From: Pseudomonadota bacterium
Lineage (GTDB): Bacteria; Pseudomonadota; Alphaproteobacteria; Rhizobiales; Methyloligellaceae
DNA length: 5,237 nt
Reading direction: 5' to 3'
Assembly: GCA_022567275.1 (NCBI GenBank)
Contig: JADFHH010000163.1
Span: forward strand, 1 to 5,237
Position numbers and translations under genes: made by a program. The notes beneath the pieces are model-generated. The model was not told where the DNA came from. It saw nothing but the letters and a program-made list of their open reading frames with translations, and did no database searches. Each line of letters starts with the position of its first letter. Position 1 is the stretch's first letter. Shown in pieces: positions 1 through 5,043 of this stretch.

Positions 1-1015
1 CTATGCCATCGCCGGGTCGCTGAACGCCGATCTGGTGAACGATCCGCTGGGGCAGGACAGGCAAGGCCATCCGGTTTATCTGAAGGACATCTGGCCCTCC
101 ACAAGTGAGATTTCCGGGCTGATCCGTTCCTGCGTCACGCCGGAAATGTTCGCTACGCGCTATGCGAATGTGTTCAAGGGCGATGAACATTGGCGGAAAA
201 TCGGCGGAACGGGAGAAAAAGTCTATGACTGGCCGGAGACCTCCACCTATGTAAAAAACCCGCCCTATTTCGAGGATATGGCGCTGGAGCCAAAGCCGGT
301 GAGCGACATCCATGACGCGCGCATATTGGGCCTGTTCCTGGATTCCATCACCACCGATCATATTTCGCCGGCCGGCGCCATTCAGGCGGATGGACCGGCG
401 GGAGAATATCTGATCGAGCATCAGGTGCGCCCGGTCGAGTTCAACTCCTATGGCGCCCGGCGCGGCAATCACCAGGTGATGATGCGCGGAACGTTTGGCA
501 ATATCCGCATAAAAAACCAGATGGTCTCAGGCACCGAGGGCGGGGTCACCGTGCATTATCCCTCCGGCGAGCGCATGCCGGTGTTCGACGCGGCCATGCG
601 CTACAAAAAAGATTCCGTCCCGCTGGTGGTGTTCGCCGGCAAGGAATATGGCACCGGCTCCAGCCGCGACTGGGCGGCGAAAGGCACAATCCTGCTCGGC
701 GTTCGCGCGGTCATCGTCGGGTCGTTCGAGCGCATCCACCGCTCCAACCTTATCGGCATGGGCGTGTTGCCATTGCAGTTCGAGGACGGACAATCCTGGC
801 AGAAACTGGGCATTACGGGTGAGGAAAAGGTGACCATCGAGGGGCTGGACTCGCTTGCGCCACGCCAAACCCTGAGCGCCAAAATCACCTTTGCCGATGG
901 CGCCGTGAAACACGTCCCGCTGTTATGCCGTATCGATACCGAAGATGAGCTGGCCTATTACCGCAATGGCGGAATCTTGCCCTATGTGCTGCGCAATCTG
1001 GCCAAGGCCGCGTGA
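1..1015 (+). CDS. acnA: Aconitate hydratase (AcnA type), C-terminal part, 5' end outside window
   Basis: Aconitase isomerises citrate to isocitrate through cis-aconitate in the cytoplasmic TCA cycle, using a [4Fe-4S] cluster. The reading frame is open from base 2 and reaches a TGA at 1013-1015, giving 337 residues, a little over a third of the roughly 890 usual for AcnA. The GTG at 35 is internal and not the start: the residues before it (YAIAGSLNADLV) already match the family. Recognisable blocks are PVYLKDIWPS (about 74-103), the TTDHISPAG substrate-site block (about 353-376), SYGARRGN followed by MMRGTFGNIRIKN (446-517) and the swivel-domain signature GKEYGTGSSRDWAAKG (638-685), which holds a catalytic serine and substrate-binding arginine. 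The cluster cysteines lie upstream and cannot be checked. No frameshift or damage is visible. The spacing and motifs fit AcnA rather than AcnB or isopropylmalate isomerase. Confidence 0.96.
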   Translation, partial: YAIAGSLNADLVNDPLGQDRQGHPVYLKDIWPSTSEISGLIRSCVTPEMFATRYANVFKGDEHWRKIGGTGEKVYDWPETSTYVKNPPYFEDMALEPKPVSDIHDARILGLFLDSITTDHISPAGAIQADGPAGEYLIEHQVRPVEFNSYGARRGNHQVMMRGTFGNIRIKNQMVSGTEGGVTVHYPSGERMPVFDAAMRYKKDSVPLVVFAGKEYGTGSSRDWAAKGTILLGVRAVIVGSFERIHRSNLIGMGVLPLQFEDGQSWQKLGITGEEKVTIEGLDSLAPRQTLSAKITFADGAVKHVPLLCRIDTEDELAYYRNGGILPYVLRNLAKAA

Positions 1016-1065
1016 GGCAGCACGGCTTCGGCCCGGCGAAAATTATATGGTTTTGAGGAAACAAA

Positions 1066-1099
1066 AAGAGCCGGACCAGTTGGCGGTGGTCCGGCTCTT
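1066..1099 (+). terminator. Rho-independent terminator of acnA, possibly bidirectional
   Basis: A perfect 13-bp stem (1066-1078 with 1087-1099, core GAGCCGGACCA) encloses an 8-base loop and is followed by AAAG and five Ts at 1104-1108. It lies 50 bases after the acnA stop. On the minus strand the same stem is followed by a T-rich run (complement of 1063-1067), so it may also end the trxB-lysR transcript, although the lysR stop is about 200 bases away. The short AAAG gap before the T-run makes it slightly non-canonical on the plus strand. Confidence 0.85.
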
Positions 1100-1110
1100 A
1101 AAGTTTTTGC

Positions 1111-1130
1111 CGCTCCGAGGGGGTGGAGCG
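1111..1130. other. Small hairpin after the acnA terminator
   Basis: CGCTCC (1111-1116) and GGAGCG (1125-1130) can pair around an 8-base purine-rich loop, directly after the terminator T-run. No T-run follows it, so it is not a second intrinsic terminator. It may be a 3'-end structure or chance. Confidence 0.35.
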
Positions 1131-1167
1131 CCAATGCCAGCGGTCTAAAAAAACCGCAGGCAAGCAG

Positions 1168-1194
1168 AAGGCGACAAGGGAGGGATGTCGCCTT
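1168..1194. other. Hairpin in the acnA-lysR convergent gap
   Basis: AAGGCGACA (1168-1176) pairs perfectly with TGTCGCCTT (1186-1194) around a 9-base purine loop. Three more pairs are possible beyond a two-base bulge. Neither strand has a T-run next to it, so factor-independent termination is unlikely. No reading frame crosses it convincingly. Confidence 0.5.
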
Positions 1195-1267
1195 GCTGAT
1201 CGCGATTTGCGATTAATACTAATTTAATGATTTTGTTGCGCTGCAGCAATTATCCGGAGCGCATGGC

Positions 1268-1289
1268 AGCTATGCATTAATGCATAGCT
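1268..1289. promoter_or_regulatory. Perfect 22-bp AT-rich palindrome just after lysR
   Basis: The 22 bases are exactly self-complementary with no loop, centred between 1278 and 1279, core TATGCATTAATGCATA. The palindrome begins 13 bases beyond the lysR stop codon. Symmetry without a loop suits a dimeric DNA-binding protein better than an RNA terminator, and no T-run follows on the minus strand. Its TGCA-TTAA-TGCA centre resembles the TGCA-N7-TGCA dyad in front of lysR (2206-2220). The operator role is inference. Confidence 0.45.
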
Positions 1290-1302
1290 TGGGAGGAAAA
1301 AT

Positions 1303-2193
1303 CTAAAACGACCATTCGCGCGCCTTGGCGACGAGAAAATCGCGAAACACGCTGATCCGCTTGGATGCTTTGGCCCCCTCGGGATAGACGAAATAGGTTT
1401 CGAATGTAGGCAAATCGGCGGTTGTGAGAAGCTGCACGAGTTCGCCTTCCTCGCGCGCCATATAGTCGGGGAGAATGGCCAGCCCCACGCCGCGCTGGCA
1501 GGCCCGTTTGAGGGCATAGATATTATTGACGCGCAACACCGCCTGGCGTTTCGCGCCGCCTTCAAGGCCAGCGGTTTCCAGCCAGTTGATCTCGCGGATT
1601 TGCGCCGGGGGAACGCCGCCATAGGTCAGTATCCGGTGGTTGTCGAGATCGGCCAGACCCTCAGGATGACCGAACCGCTTCAAATATCCGCGCGATGCAT
1701 AGACATGCAGATGCACCGTAAACAGACGGCGCTGGATAAGATCGCCCTGGCTGGGGGGCTTGAGCCAGATGCCGACATCCGCCTCGCGCATGGTCAGGTC
1801 CAGCTGGTCATATTCCAGCATCAGCTCGACGCGGATATCGGGGTAGAGATCGATGAATTCGCCAATGCGCGGCGCCAGCCAGGATGAGCCAAGCGCAACC
1901 GTCGTCGTGACGCGCAAATCGCCGGACGGTTTGGTTTTTGAATCGGCCAGCAGCGTCTGCGTGGTTTGCAGCTTCTGGAACACGTCATGGGCGGTGCGGT
2001 AGAGCATCTCGCCCTGTTCGGTGAGCACCAGCCCGCGCGCATGGCGGTTGAACAGCGGCACCGAGAGTTCGCTTTCAAGCGCGCTCACCTGGCGGCTGAC
2101 CGCCGACTGGCTCATATTCAGCTTCTCGCCCGCATGGGTGAAGGAGCCGGCCACCGCCGCCTCGTGAAATATTCTGAGCTTGTCCCAGTCCAT
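1303..2193 (-). CDS. lsrB: LysR-family transcriptional regulator, LsrB/VtlR-like
   Basis: This 296-residue protein has the usual LysR length and layout. An N-terminal winged helix-turn-helix covers residues 1-60, with the recognition region MSQSAVSRQVSALE at 27-40 and LFNRHARGLVLTEQG at 47-61. A linker helix follows to about 85, then a periplasmic-binding-protein-like effector domain from about 92 to the end. The opening MDWDKLRIFHEAA and the place just downstream of trxB match the alphaproteobacterial group that includes Sinorhizobium LsrB and Brucella VtlR, linked there to oxidative stress, envelope and small-RNA control; that assignment comes from memory of the family. The only cysteine is Cys232, in ALKRACQRG. 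The ATG at 2193 is supported by AGGA at 2199-2202 (complement), five bases away. The stop is TAG. It is probably cotranscribed with trxB. The targets in this organism are unknown. Confidence 0.92.
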   Translation of the reverse strand: MDWDKLRIFHEAAVAGSFTHAGEKLNMSQSAVSRQVSALESELSVPLFNRHARGLVLTEQGEMLYRTAHDVFQKLQTTQTLLADSKTKPSGDLRVTTTVALGSSWLAPRIGEFIDLYPDIRVELMLEYDQLDLTMREADVGIWLKPPSQGDLIQRRLFTVHLHVYASRGYLKRFGHPEGLADLDNHRILTYGGVPPAQIREINWLETAGLEGGAKRQAVLRVNNIYALKRACQRGVGLAILPDYMAREEGELVQLLTTADLPTFETYFVYPEGAKASKRISVFRDFLVAKAREWSF

Positions 2194-2205
2194 TTTTTTC
2201 CTGTT

Positions 2206-2220
2206 TGCACTAATGTTGCA
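2206..2220 (-). promoter_or_regulatory. Candidate LysR-type operator just upstream of lysR
   Basis: On the plus strand the site reads TGCACTAATGTTGCA: two TGCA half-sites seven bases apart, with partial symmetry between them. It lies 13 bases before the lysR ATG, close enough to overlap the ribosome-binding region, so occupancy could repress a local lysR promoter or block readthrough from trxB. LysR proteins often regulate their own genes through dyads of this size. The site is chosen by symmetry only. Confidence 0.3.
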
Positions 2221-2234
2221 GTTAGGGTTCTCCC

Positions 2235-2255
2235 CCTCTCCCCGGTGGGGAGAGG
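2235..2255. repeat. GC-rich hairpin element between trxB and lysR
   Basis: CCTCTCCCC (2235-2243) and GGGGAGAGG (2247-2255) form a perfect 9-bp stem with a 3-base loop, seven bases after the trxB stop codon on the minus strand. Purine/pyrimidine stems of this form recur as dispersed intergenic elements in many bacterial genomes. On the minus strand it is followed by a purine-rich stretch and not by Ts, so it is a weak intrinsic terminator at most. It could protect trxB mRNA from 3' decay and lower lysR expression relative to trxB. Confidence 0.6.
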
Positions 2256-2261
2256 TAAAGA

Positions 2262-3224
2262 TTACTCCGCGGCCTCACTGTGCGCTGCTTGTTCCGTGAG
2301 GTATTTTTCCGCTTCGAGCGCCGCCATGCAGCCCAGCCCCGCAGCCGTCACCGCCTGGCGAAAAATGTCGTCGGTGACGTCCCCGGCGGCGAAAACCCCG
2401 GCGATGGCGGTTGCGGTGGAGTCCGGCTGCGTCACCAGATAGCCGCCGCGCCTGGTCTCCATCTGACCGGTAAAGAGCTCGGTGGAAGGCACATGGCCAA
2501 TGGCGATGAAAATGCCATGCACGGAAACTTGCATGACCTCGCCGGTCTTGACATTTTTGAGTTTTGCGCCGGTCACGCCCAGCGGGTCTTCGCCGCCAAC
2601 GACTTCGTCCAGTACCGTGTCCCACAGAAGCGAAATCTTGTCGTGGTTCAACACCCGCTGCTGGAGAATTTTTTCCGCGCGCAATTCGTCGCGCCGGTGC
2701 ACCAGCGTCACCTTCGAGGCGAATTTGGTCAAAAACAGCGCCTCTTCGACCGCCGTATTGCCGCCGCCGATGACCAGCACTTGCTTGTCGCGATAGAAAA
2801 AACCGTCACAGGTGGCGCAGGCCGACACGCCAAAACCCTTGAATTTTTCTTCACTGGGCAGCCCGAGCCATCTGGCCTGCGCGCCCGTCGCGATAATCAG
2901 CGCATCGCAGCTATATTCATCGCCGCTATCGCCCTTCATCCACAACGGGCGGCGCTTCAGGTCAACCTCGACAATCGTGTCGGCGATCATTTCGGCGCCG
3001 ACATGCACCGCTTGGCGCTGCATCTGCTGCATGAGCCACGGACCCTGAATCACATCGGCGAAGCCGGGATAGTTTTCCACATCGGTGGTGATGGTCATCT
3101 GCCCGCCGGTTTGCAGCCCGGCGATAACGACCGGCTTGAGCATGGCGCGCGCGGCATAGATGGCGGCGGTGTAACCCGCGGCCCCGGAACCGATGATGAT
3201 GACCCGTTCATGCCTCACGCTCAT
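2262..3224 (-). CDS. trxB: Thioredoxin-disulfide reductase
   Basis: This flavoenzyme passes electrons from NADPH through FAD and a redox disulfide to thioredoxin in the cytoplasm. Its 320 residues are the normal length for the low-Mr bacterial enzyme. The first FAD-binding motif is GSGAAG at 12-17, with alanine where many homologues have proline. ENYPGF follows at 50-55, the redox-active CATC at 136-139, the NADPH-binding GGGNTA at 153-158 with HRRDELRA at 176-183, and the second FAD motif GVFAAGDVTD at 276-285. All catalytic elements are intact. The ATG at 3224 has a modest AGGGA ten bases upstream and places the FAD motif at the usual distance from the N-terminus. The stop is TAA. lysR follows after 68 bases on the same strand, suggesting an operon. 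Full motif agreement leaves little room for another flavoprotein such as a ferredoxin-NADP reductase. Confidence 0.97.
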   Translation of the reverse strand: MSVRHERVIIIGSGAAGYTAAIYAARAMLKPVVIAGLQTGGQMTITTDVENYPGFADVIQGPWLMQQMQRQAVHVGAEMIADTIVEVDLKRRPLWMKGDSGDEYSCDALIIATGAQARWLGLPSEEKFKGFGVSACATCDGFFYRDKQVLVIGGGNTAVEEALFLTKFASKVTLVHRRDELRAEKILQQRVLNHDKISLLWDTVLDEVVGGEDPLGVTGAKLKNVKTGEVMQVSVHGIFIAIGHVPSTELFTGQMETRRGGYLVTQPDSTATAIAGVFAAGDVTDDIFRQAVTAAGLGCMAALEAEKYLTEQAAHSEAAE

Positions 3225-3255
3225 GTTTCACGCGTCCCTGTTCGCCATTGTTGGG

Positions 3256-3284
3256 AGTGTAGCAGCAGATTCGAGGAGTTTCAG
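3256..3284 (-). promoter_or_regulatory. Possible sigma70-type promoter for trxB
   Basis: On the minus strand, CTGAAA (complement of 3279-3284) and TACACT (complement of 3256-3261) are separated by 17 bases. Each matches four of six consensus bases. The -10 box lies about 31 bases before the trxB ATG, a reasonable leader length. Alphaproteobacterial promoters are loose, so this is the best local candidate and not a firm call. Confidence 0.35.
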
Positions 3285-3412
3285 CCCTGTCCCTGAAATA
3301 GGGTGGGAGGGGAGGAATGGCAAGCGCGCTGCACTGAGCGGCCTTCCAGCGCTCCGCGCGCGGCATCTTTGCGAAATCCGCCCGGCGTCGTGAGGCCGGA
3401 GTCTTTCCTGTC

Positions 3413-3435
3413 CTACCGCCTGGCGGCTACTTGAG
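3413..3435 (-). repeat. Inverted, diverged copy of the hairpin repeat
   Basis: Read on the minus strand, this 23-base segment opens with CTCAAGTAG and closes with CGGTAG, as do the direct copies at 3443 and 3592; only the centre differs. With the copy at 3443 it can build a long stem: 3413-3418 pairs with 3465-3470 and 3427-3435 with 3447-3455, leaving an unpaired 8/9-base internal loop and an 11-base end loop. Its right end is seven bases from the next copy. Confidence 0.65.
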
Positions 3436-3442
3436 GACGATA

Positions 3443-3480
3443 CGCGCTCAAGTAGGCCGAAGGCCGGTAGCGCAAACAAA
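3443..3480 (+). repeat. Hairpin repeat, direct copy 1
   Basis: This is a 38-base unit that starts CGCGCTCAAGTAG and ends CGGTAGCGCAAACAAA. It is identical to the copy at 3592-3629 except at two positions, which form one base pair. The unit folds on itself: GCGCT (3444-3448) with AGCGC (3469-3473), and inside that GGCC-GAA-GGCC (3455-3465). The constant tail AGCGCAAACAAA is not part of the inner stem. Confidence 0.8.
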
Positions 3481-3504
3481 GAATCCAGCTACAGCTCTCA
3501 GGCG

Positions 3505-3550
3505 CGGGGGCCGTAGTACCCCCGGGTCCGGGACGGCACGCCCGGGGTGG
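3505..3550. other. GC-rich foldable segment between the two direct repeats
   Basis: CCCCGGG at 3520-3526 can pair with CCCGGGG at 3541-3547 around a 14-base loop, and other short GC pairings compete with it (GGGGG with CCCCC around 3507-3523). It is much more GC-rich than the flanks at 3555-3595. It does not match a tRNA, the SRP RNA or any other RNA family I can recognise. Confidence 0.35.
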
Positions 3551-3591
3551 CCAGGTCCGTTAAACCTCAGCGTTTGTCACAACACACCACT

Positions 3592-3629
3592 CGCGCTCAA
3601 GTAGCCCGAAGGGCGGTAGCGCAAACAAA
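3592..3629 (+). repeat. Hairpin repeat, direct copy 2
   Basis: This copy begins 149 bases after copy 1 and matches it at 36 of 38 positions. The two differences, at 3605 and 3613, turn the inner G-C pair of copy 1 into C-G, so the GCCC-GAA-GGGC stem stays intact. The outer GCGCT/AGCGC pairing and the CAAACAAA tail are unchanged. Confidence 0.8.
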
Positions 3630-3819
3630 AACCACCGCAGGAACCGCTCCCTTCCCCACATGCACGGACGGTCCATGGCACGCATCCCCTTAAATGAGGA
3701 AGAGATGGGCGGATAATAATGCATGGGGGGAGGGCGGGGATAAGTTTTTTATCTTCAGTTAAATCATGTACTTACCCGGCGCGCTCCTGCCCGACCCGCT
3801 GCGTATTTCCCGCACCCCG

Positions 3820-3876
3820 CTTCGTCTTTCCGGCTCTCTCTTTTCGTCATTCCCGCTCTCTCTTTTCGTCTTTCCC
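3820..3876. repeat. Short tandem repeat, 22-base period
   Basis: TTCGTC(T/A)TTCC recurs at 3821, 3843 and 3865, exactly 22 bases apart. GCTCTCTCTTTTCGTC is identical at 3833-3848 and 3855-3870. A more degenerate CGTATTTCCCGC sits about one period further left (near 3802). The last unit runs into the left arm of the REP-like hairpin pair, so the tandem array seems to have grown from its outer edge. Confidence 0.7.
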
Positions 3877-3964
3877 GCGAAGGCGGGAACCCAAATGGGC
3901 CTATCCGCACAGCACAGTGTTTGTTGAGAGTCACATGTGGGTTCCCGCCTGCGCGGGAAAGACG
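3867..3964. repeat. Head-to-head pair of REP-like palindromes
   Basis: Two 27-base arms (3867-3893 and 3938-3964) are inverted copies of each other with one mismatch, separated by 44 bases. Each arm is itself a small hairpin, TTCCCGC-4 bases-GCGGGAA. Elements built on TTCCCGC/GCGGGAA with a CGTC flank are common intergenic repeats in proteobacteria. The pair lies 43 bases past the stop codon of the zinc-ribbon gene, where it could stabilise or end that transcript. It carries no gene. Confidence 0.8.
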
Positions 3965-4006
3965 AATGAGGGCGGGAAGTGCCGTGAGCGAAAACAAACC
4001 CCGCCC

Positions 4007-4909
4007 CTACCGCACCTTGGCGAAGCGGATCTGCACGTCGCGGATGGATTTGGGCGGGGCCGGGATTTGCGCGGTGAAGGCGGTGCGGCCGCCCGCAGGC
4101 AGCAATTCGGAACTCACATCCGCGGCCCATTGATAAACTTCCACCTTCTCTTTGGTGCGCAACCCGAACACCACGGTCGGCACCTTGAGCGGGAGCGCCG
4201 TCACATTGACGATATCGCCGGAAACCTCAAGCACCGGGCGCCCGGCGCTGTGCGCCCAGGAATATGCGACATTCTCGAACGCCAGCCCGCGCACATTCAC
4301 CGGCAGGCCGAGCCGCGCATAAGCGGACGCCGCGCCGGGCAGCGCGCGGACCACATTTACGCGCTGGAAATAGGCGCCGCCCGCTACACCGGCCAGCAAC
4401 ATGGCCAGGCCCACCCAACCCGCCGCGGCACGGCCGGAAACCGCTCTGCGCCGCCGGGTGGCCTTGCCGATGACGATGGGCGGGCTGTCGCCCGACCGTC
4501 TTTCTCCCGCCTCGCGGAAAGCCGCGGACAACGCCTCTTCCATGGCGCGTTCGCTTAACGCGTCCCCGGCCTCGCCGGCGTTCTCCACCGGTTCAGCTTC
4601 GGGTGCGGGTTCGGCCGCTTCGCCGGTCGCGGACTCCATGACGGCGGCGACCGCATCGAAATCGATATCCTCAAGGTTTTGTGTTTCCGGTTCTGGCTCC
4701 GGTTCCGGCCCGGCGGGCGCATCGCCGGCGTCCTGGAAAATGATCTCTTCACTATCGAATTCGTCCAGCGCGGAGGGTTGCTCCGGCTGGCCGGCACCCG
4801 TGGCGAGCCAGACATGCTGGCAACCGGCGCAGCGCACCTTGCGGCCATCGGCGGGAAGTTCACCCGGCGTTTCGTAGGCGGTTTCGCATTTTGGACATGT
4901 CAGGATCAT
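4007..4909 (-). CDS. MJ0042 zinc-ribbon protein with one membrane helix and a DUF3426-like C-terminal domain
   Basis: Function unknown. The 300-residue product starts with an MJ0042-type zinc ribbon: Cys5-x2-Cys8 and Cys27-x2-Cys30, with GRKVRCAGCQHVW at 22-34. Residues 45-135 form an acidic Pro/Glu/Ala-rich linker containing an EPEPEPE run. A basic patch, TRRRR, sits at 151-155, followed by one hydrophobic helix at about 162-181. The rest, about 200-300, resembles DUF3426, probably outside the membrane. Basic residues before the helix suggest the zinc ribbon is cytoplasmic. I chose the ATG at 4909 because the family begins directly at MILTCPKC; in-frame ATGs at 4927 and 4963 would add residues not seen in relatives. 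AAGG nine bases upstream is a weak ribosome site. It diverges from ftsE, a pairing common in alphaproteobacteria, which hints at an envelope or division role. The stop is TAG. Confidence 0.85.
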   Translation of the reverse strand: MILTCPKCETAYETPGELPADGRKVRCAGCQHVWLATGAGQPEQPSALDEFDSEEIIFQDAGDAPAGPEPEPEPETQNLEDIDFDAVAAVMESATGEAAEPAPEAEPVENAGEAGDALSERAMEEALSAAFREAGERRSGDSPPIVIGKATRRRRAVSGRAAAGWVGLAMLLAGVAGGAYFQRVNVVRALPGAASAYARLGLPVNVRGLAFENVAYSWAHSAGRPVLEVSGDIVNVTALPLKVPTVVFGLRTKEKVEVYQWAADVSSELLPAGGRTAFTAQIPAPPKSIRDVQIRFAKVR

Positions 4910-4949
4910 GGGTTCTCGCCTTGTCATTCGCCGCGCCGCCCGGACTGTC

Positions 4950-4967
4950 GGCACGAAAGGCACGAAA
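4950..4967. repeat. Two tandem copies of GGCACGAAA
   Basis: GGCACGAAA occurs back to back at 4950-4958 and 4959-4967, in the divergent promoter region and just upstream of the likely ftsE -35 box. It may be a regulator half-site pair or a chance duplication. Confidence 0.4.
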
Positions 4968-4971
4968 TGCG

Positions 4972-5000
4972 TTGATACGGCTGTTACTCTCCCGCATAAA
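4972..5000 (+). promoter_or_regulatory. ftsE: Probable sigma70-type promoter for ftsE
   Basis: TTGATA (4972-4977, five of six consensus bases) and CATAAA (4995-5000, four of six) are 17 bases apart. The predicted start of transcription, near 5007, gives a leader of about 37 bases to the GTG of ftsE. It is the best-spaced promoter-like pair I found in the divergent gap. Confidence 0.5.
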
Positions 5001-5043
5001 GGCCCGATTGTTCAATACCGATGGCGCGCCGGAGTAGCTATAA

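Larger units (their letters stand above)
3225..4006. other. Gene-free repeat-rich island between trxB and the zinc-ribbon gene
   Basis: No reading frame here resembles a protein I recognise. The frames present are short or low in complexity and run through the repeats. From left to right it holds the probable trxB promoter, an inverted copy and two direct copies of a hairpin repeat (3413-3629), a GC-rich foldable segment (about 3505-3550), an AT-richer stretch with a possible long-range pairing of 3654-3663 with 3721-3729, a 22-base tandem repeat (3820-3876) and a head-to-head pair of REP-like hairpins (3867-3964). It has the look of a landing site for small dispersed repeats, or a remnant of a small mobile element. 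A noncoding RNA is possible, but I see no known family signature. Confidence 0.6.

Noticed and set aside
527..913. Minus-strand frames opposite acnA
   Set aside because: The plus-strand aconitase motifs are continuous across this region. The antisense products look like nothing known.
2280..3296. A 338-codon open frame on the plus strand
   Set aside because: It lies opposite trxB, which has full family motifs. The translation is His/Arg/Gly-rich without recognisable domains, as expected for an antisense shadow in GC-rich DNA.
3228..3479. An 83-codon minus-strand frame beginning inside the hairpin repeat
   Set aside because: It starts at a TTG in the repeat tail, has no ribosome site that I can see, is low in complexity (Ser and Arg runs) and covers the likely trxB promoter.
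3480..3600. tRNA, SRP RNA or other standard RNA gene
   Set aside because: The GC-rich block and the phrase CCAGGTCCG raised the idea, but there is no cloverleaf, no SRP GGAAG motif and no other signature that fits.
3443..3629. CRISPR array
   Set aside because: There are only two direct repeat copies, 111 bases apart, with internal hairpins and no cas genes in view.
3759..4130. A 123-codon minus-strand frame across the REP-like pair
   Set aside because: The similar FPRRREP-type stretches are translations of the palindromic repeat. The right end overlaps the zinc-ribbon gene in another frame.
3719..4558. A 279-codon open frame on the plus strand
   Set aside because: Its first part runs through the tandem and REP-like repeats, and the rest is antisense to the zinc-ribbon gene. 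There is no family resemblance.
4910..4963. Longer start for the zinc-ribbon protein at 4963 or 4927
   Set aside because: The extra residues (Arg-rich, from GC-rich leader DNA) are not seen in this family, which begins at the zinc-ribbon methionine.
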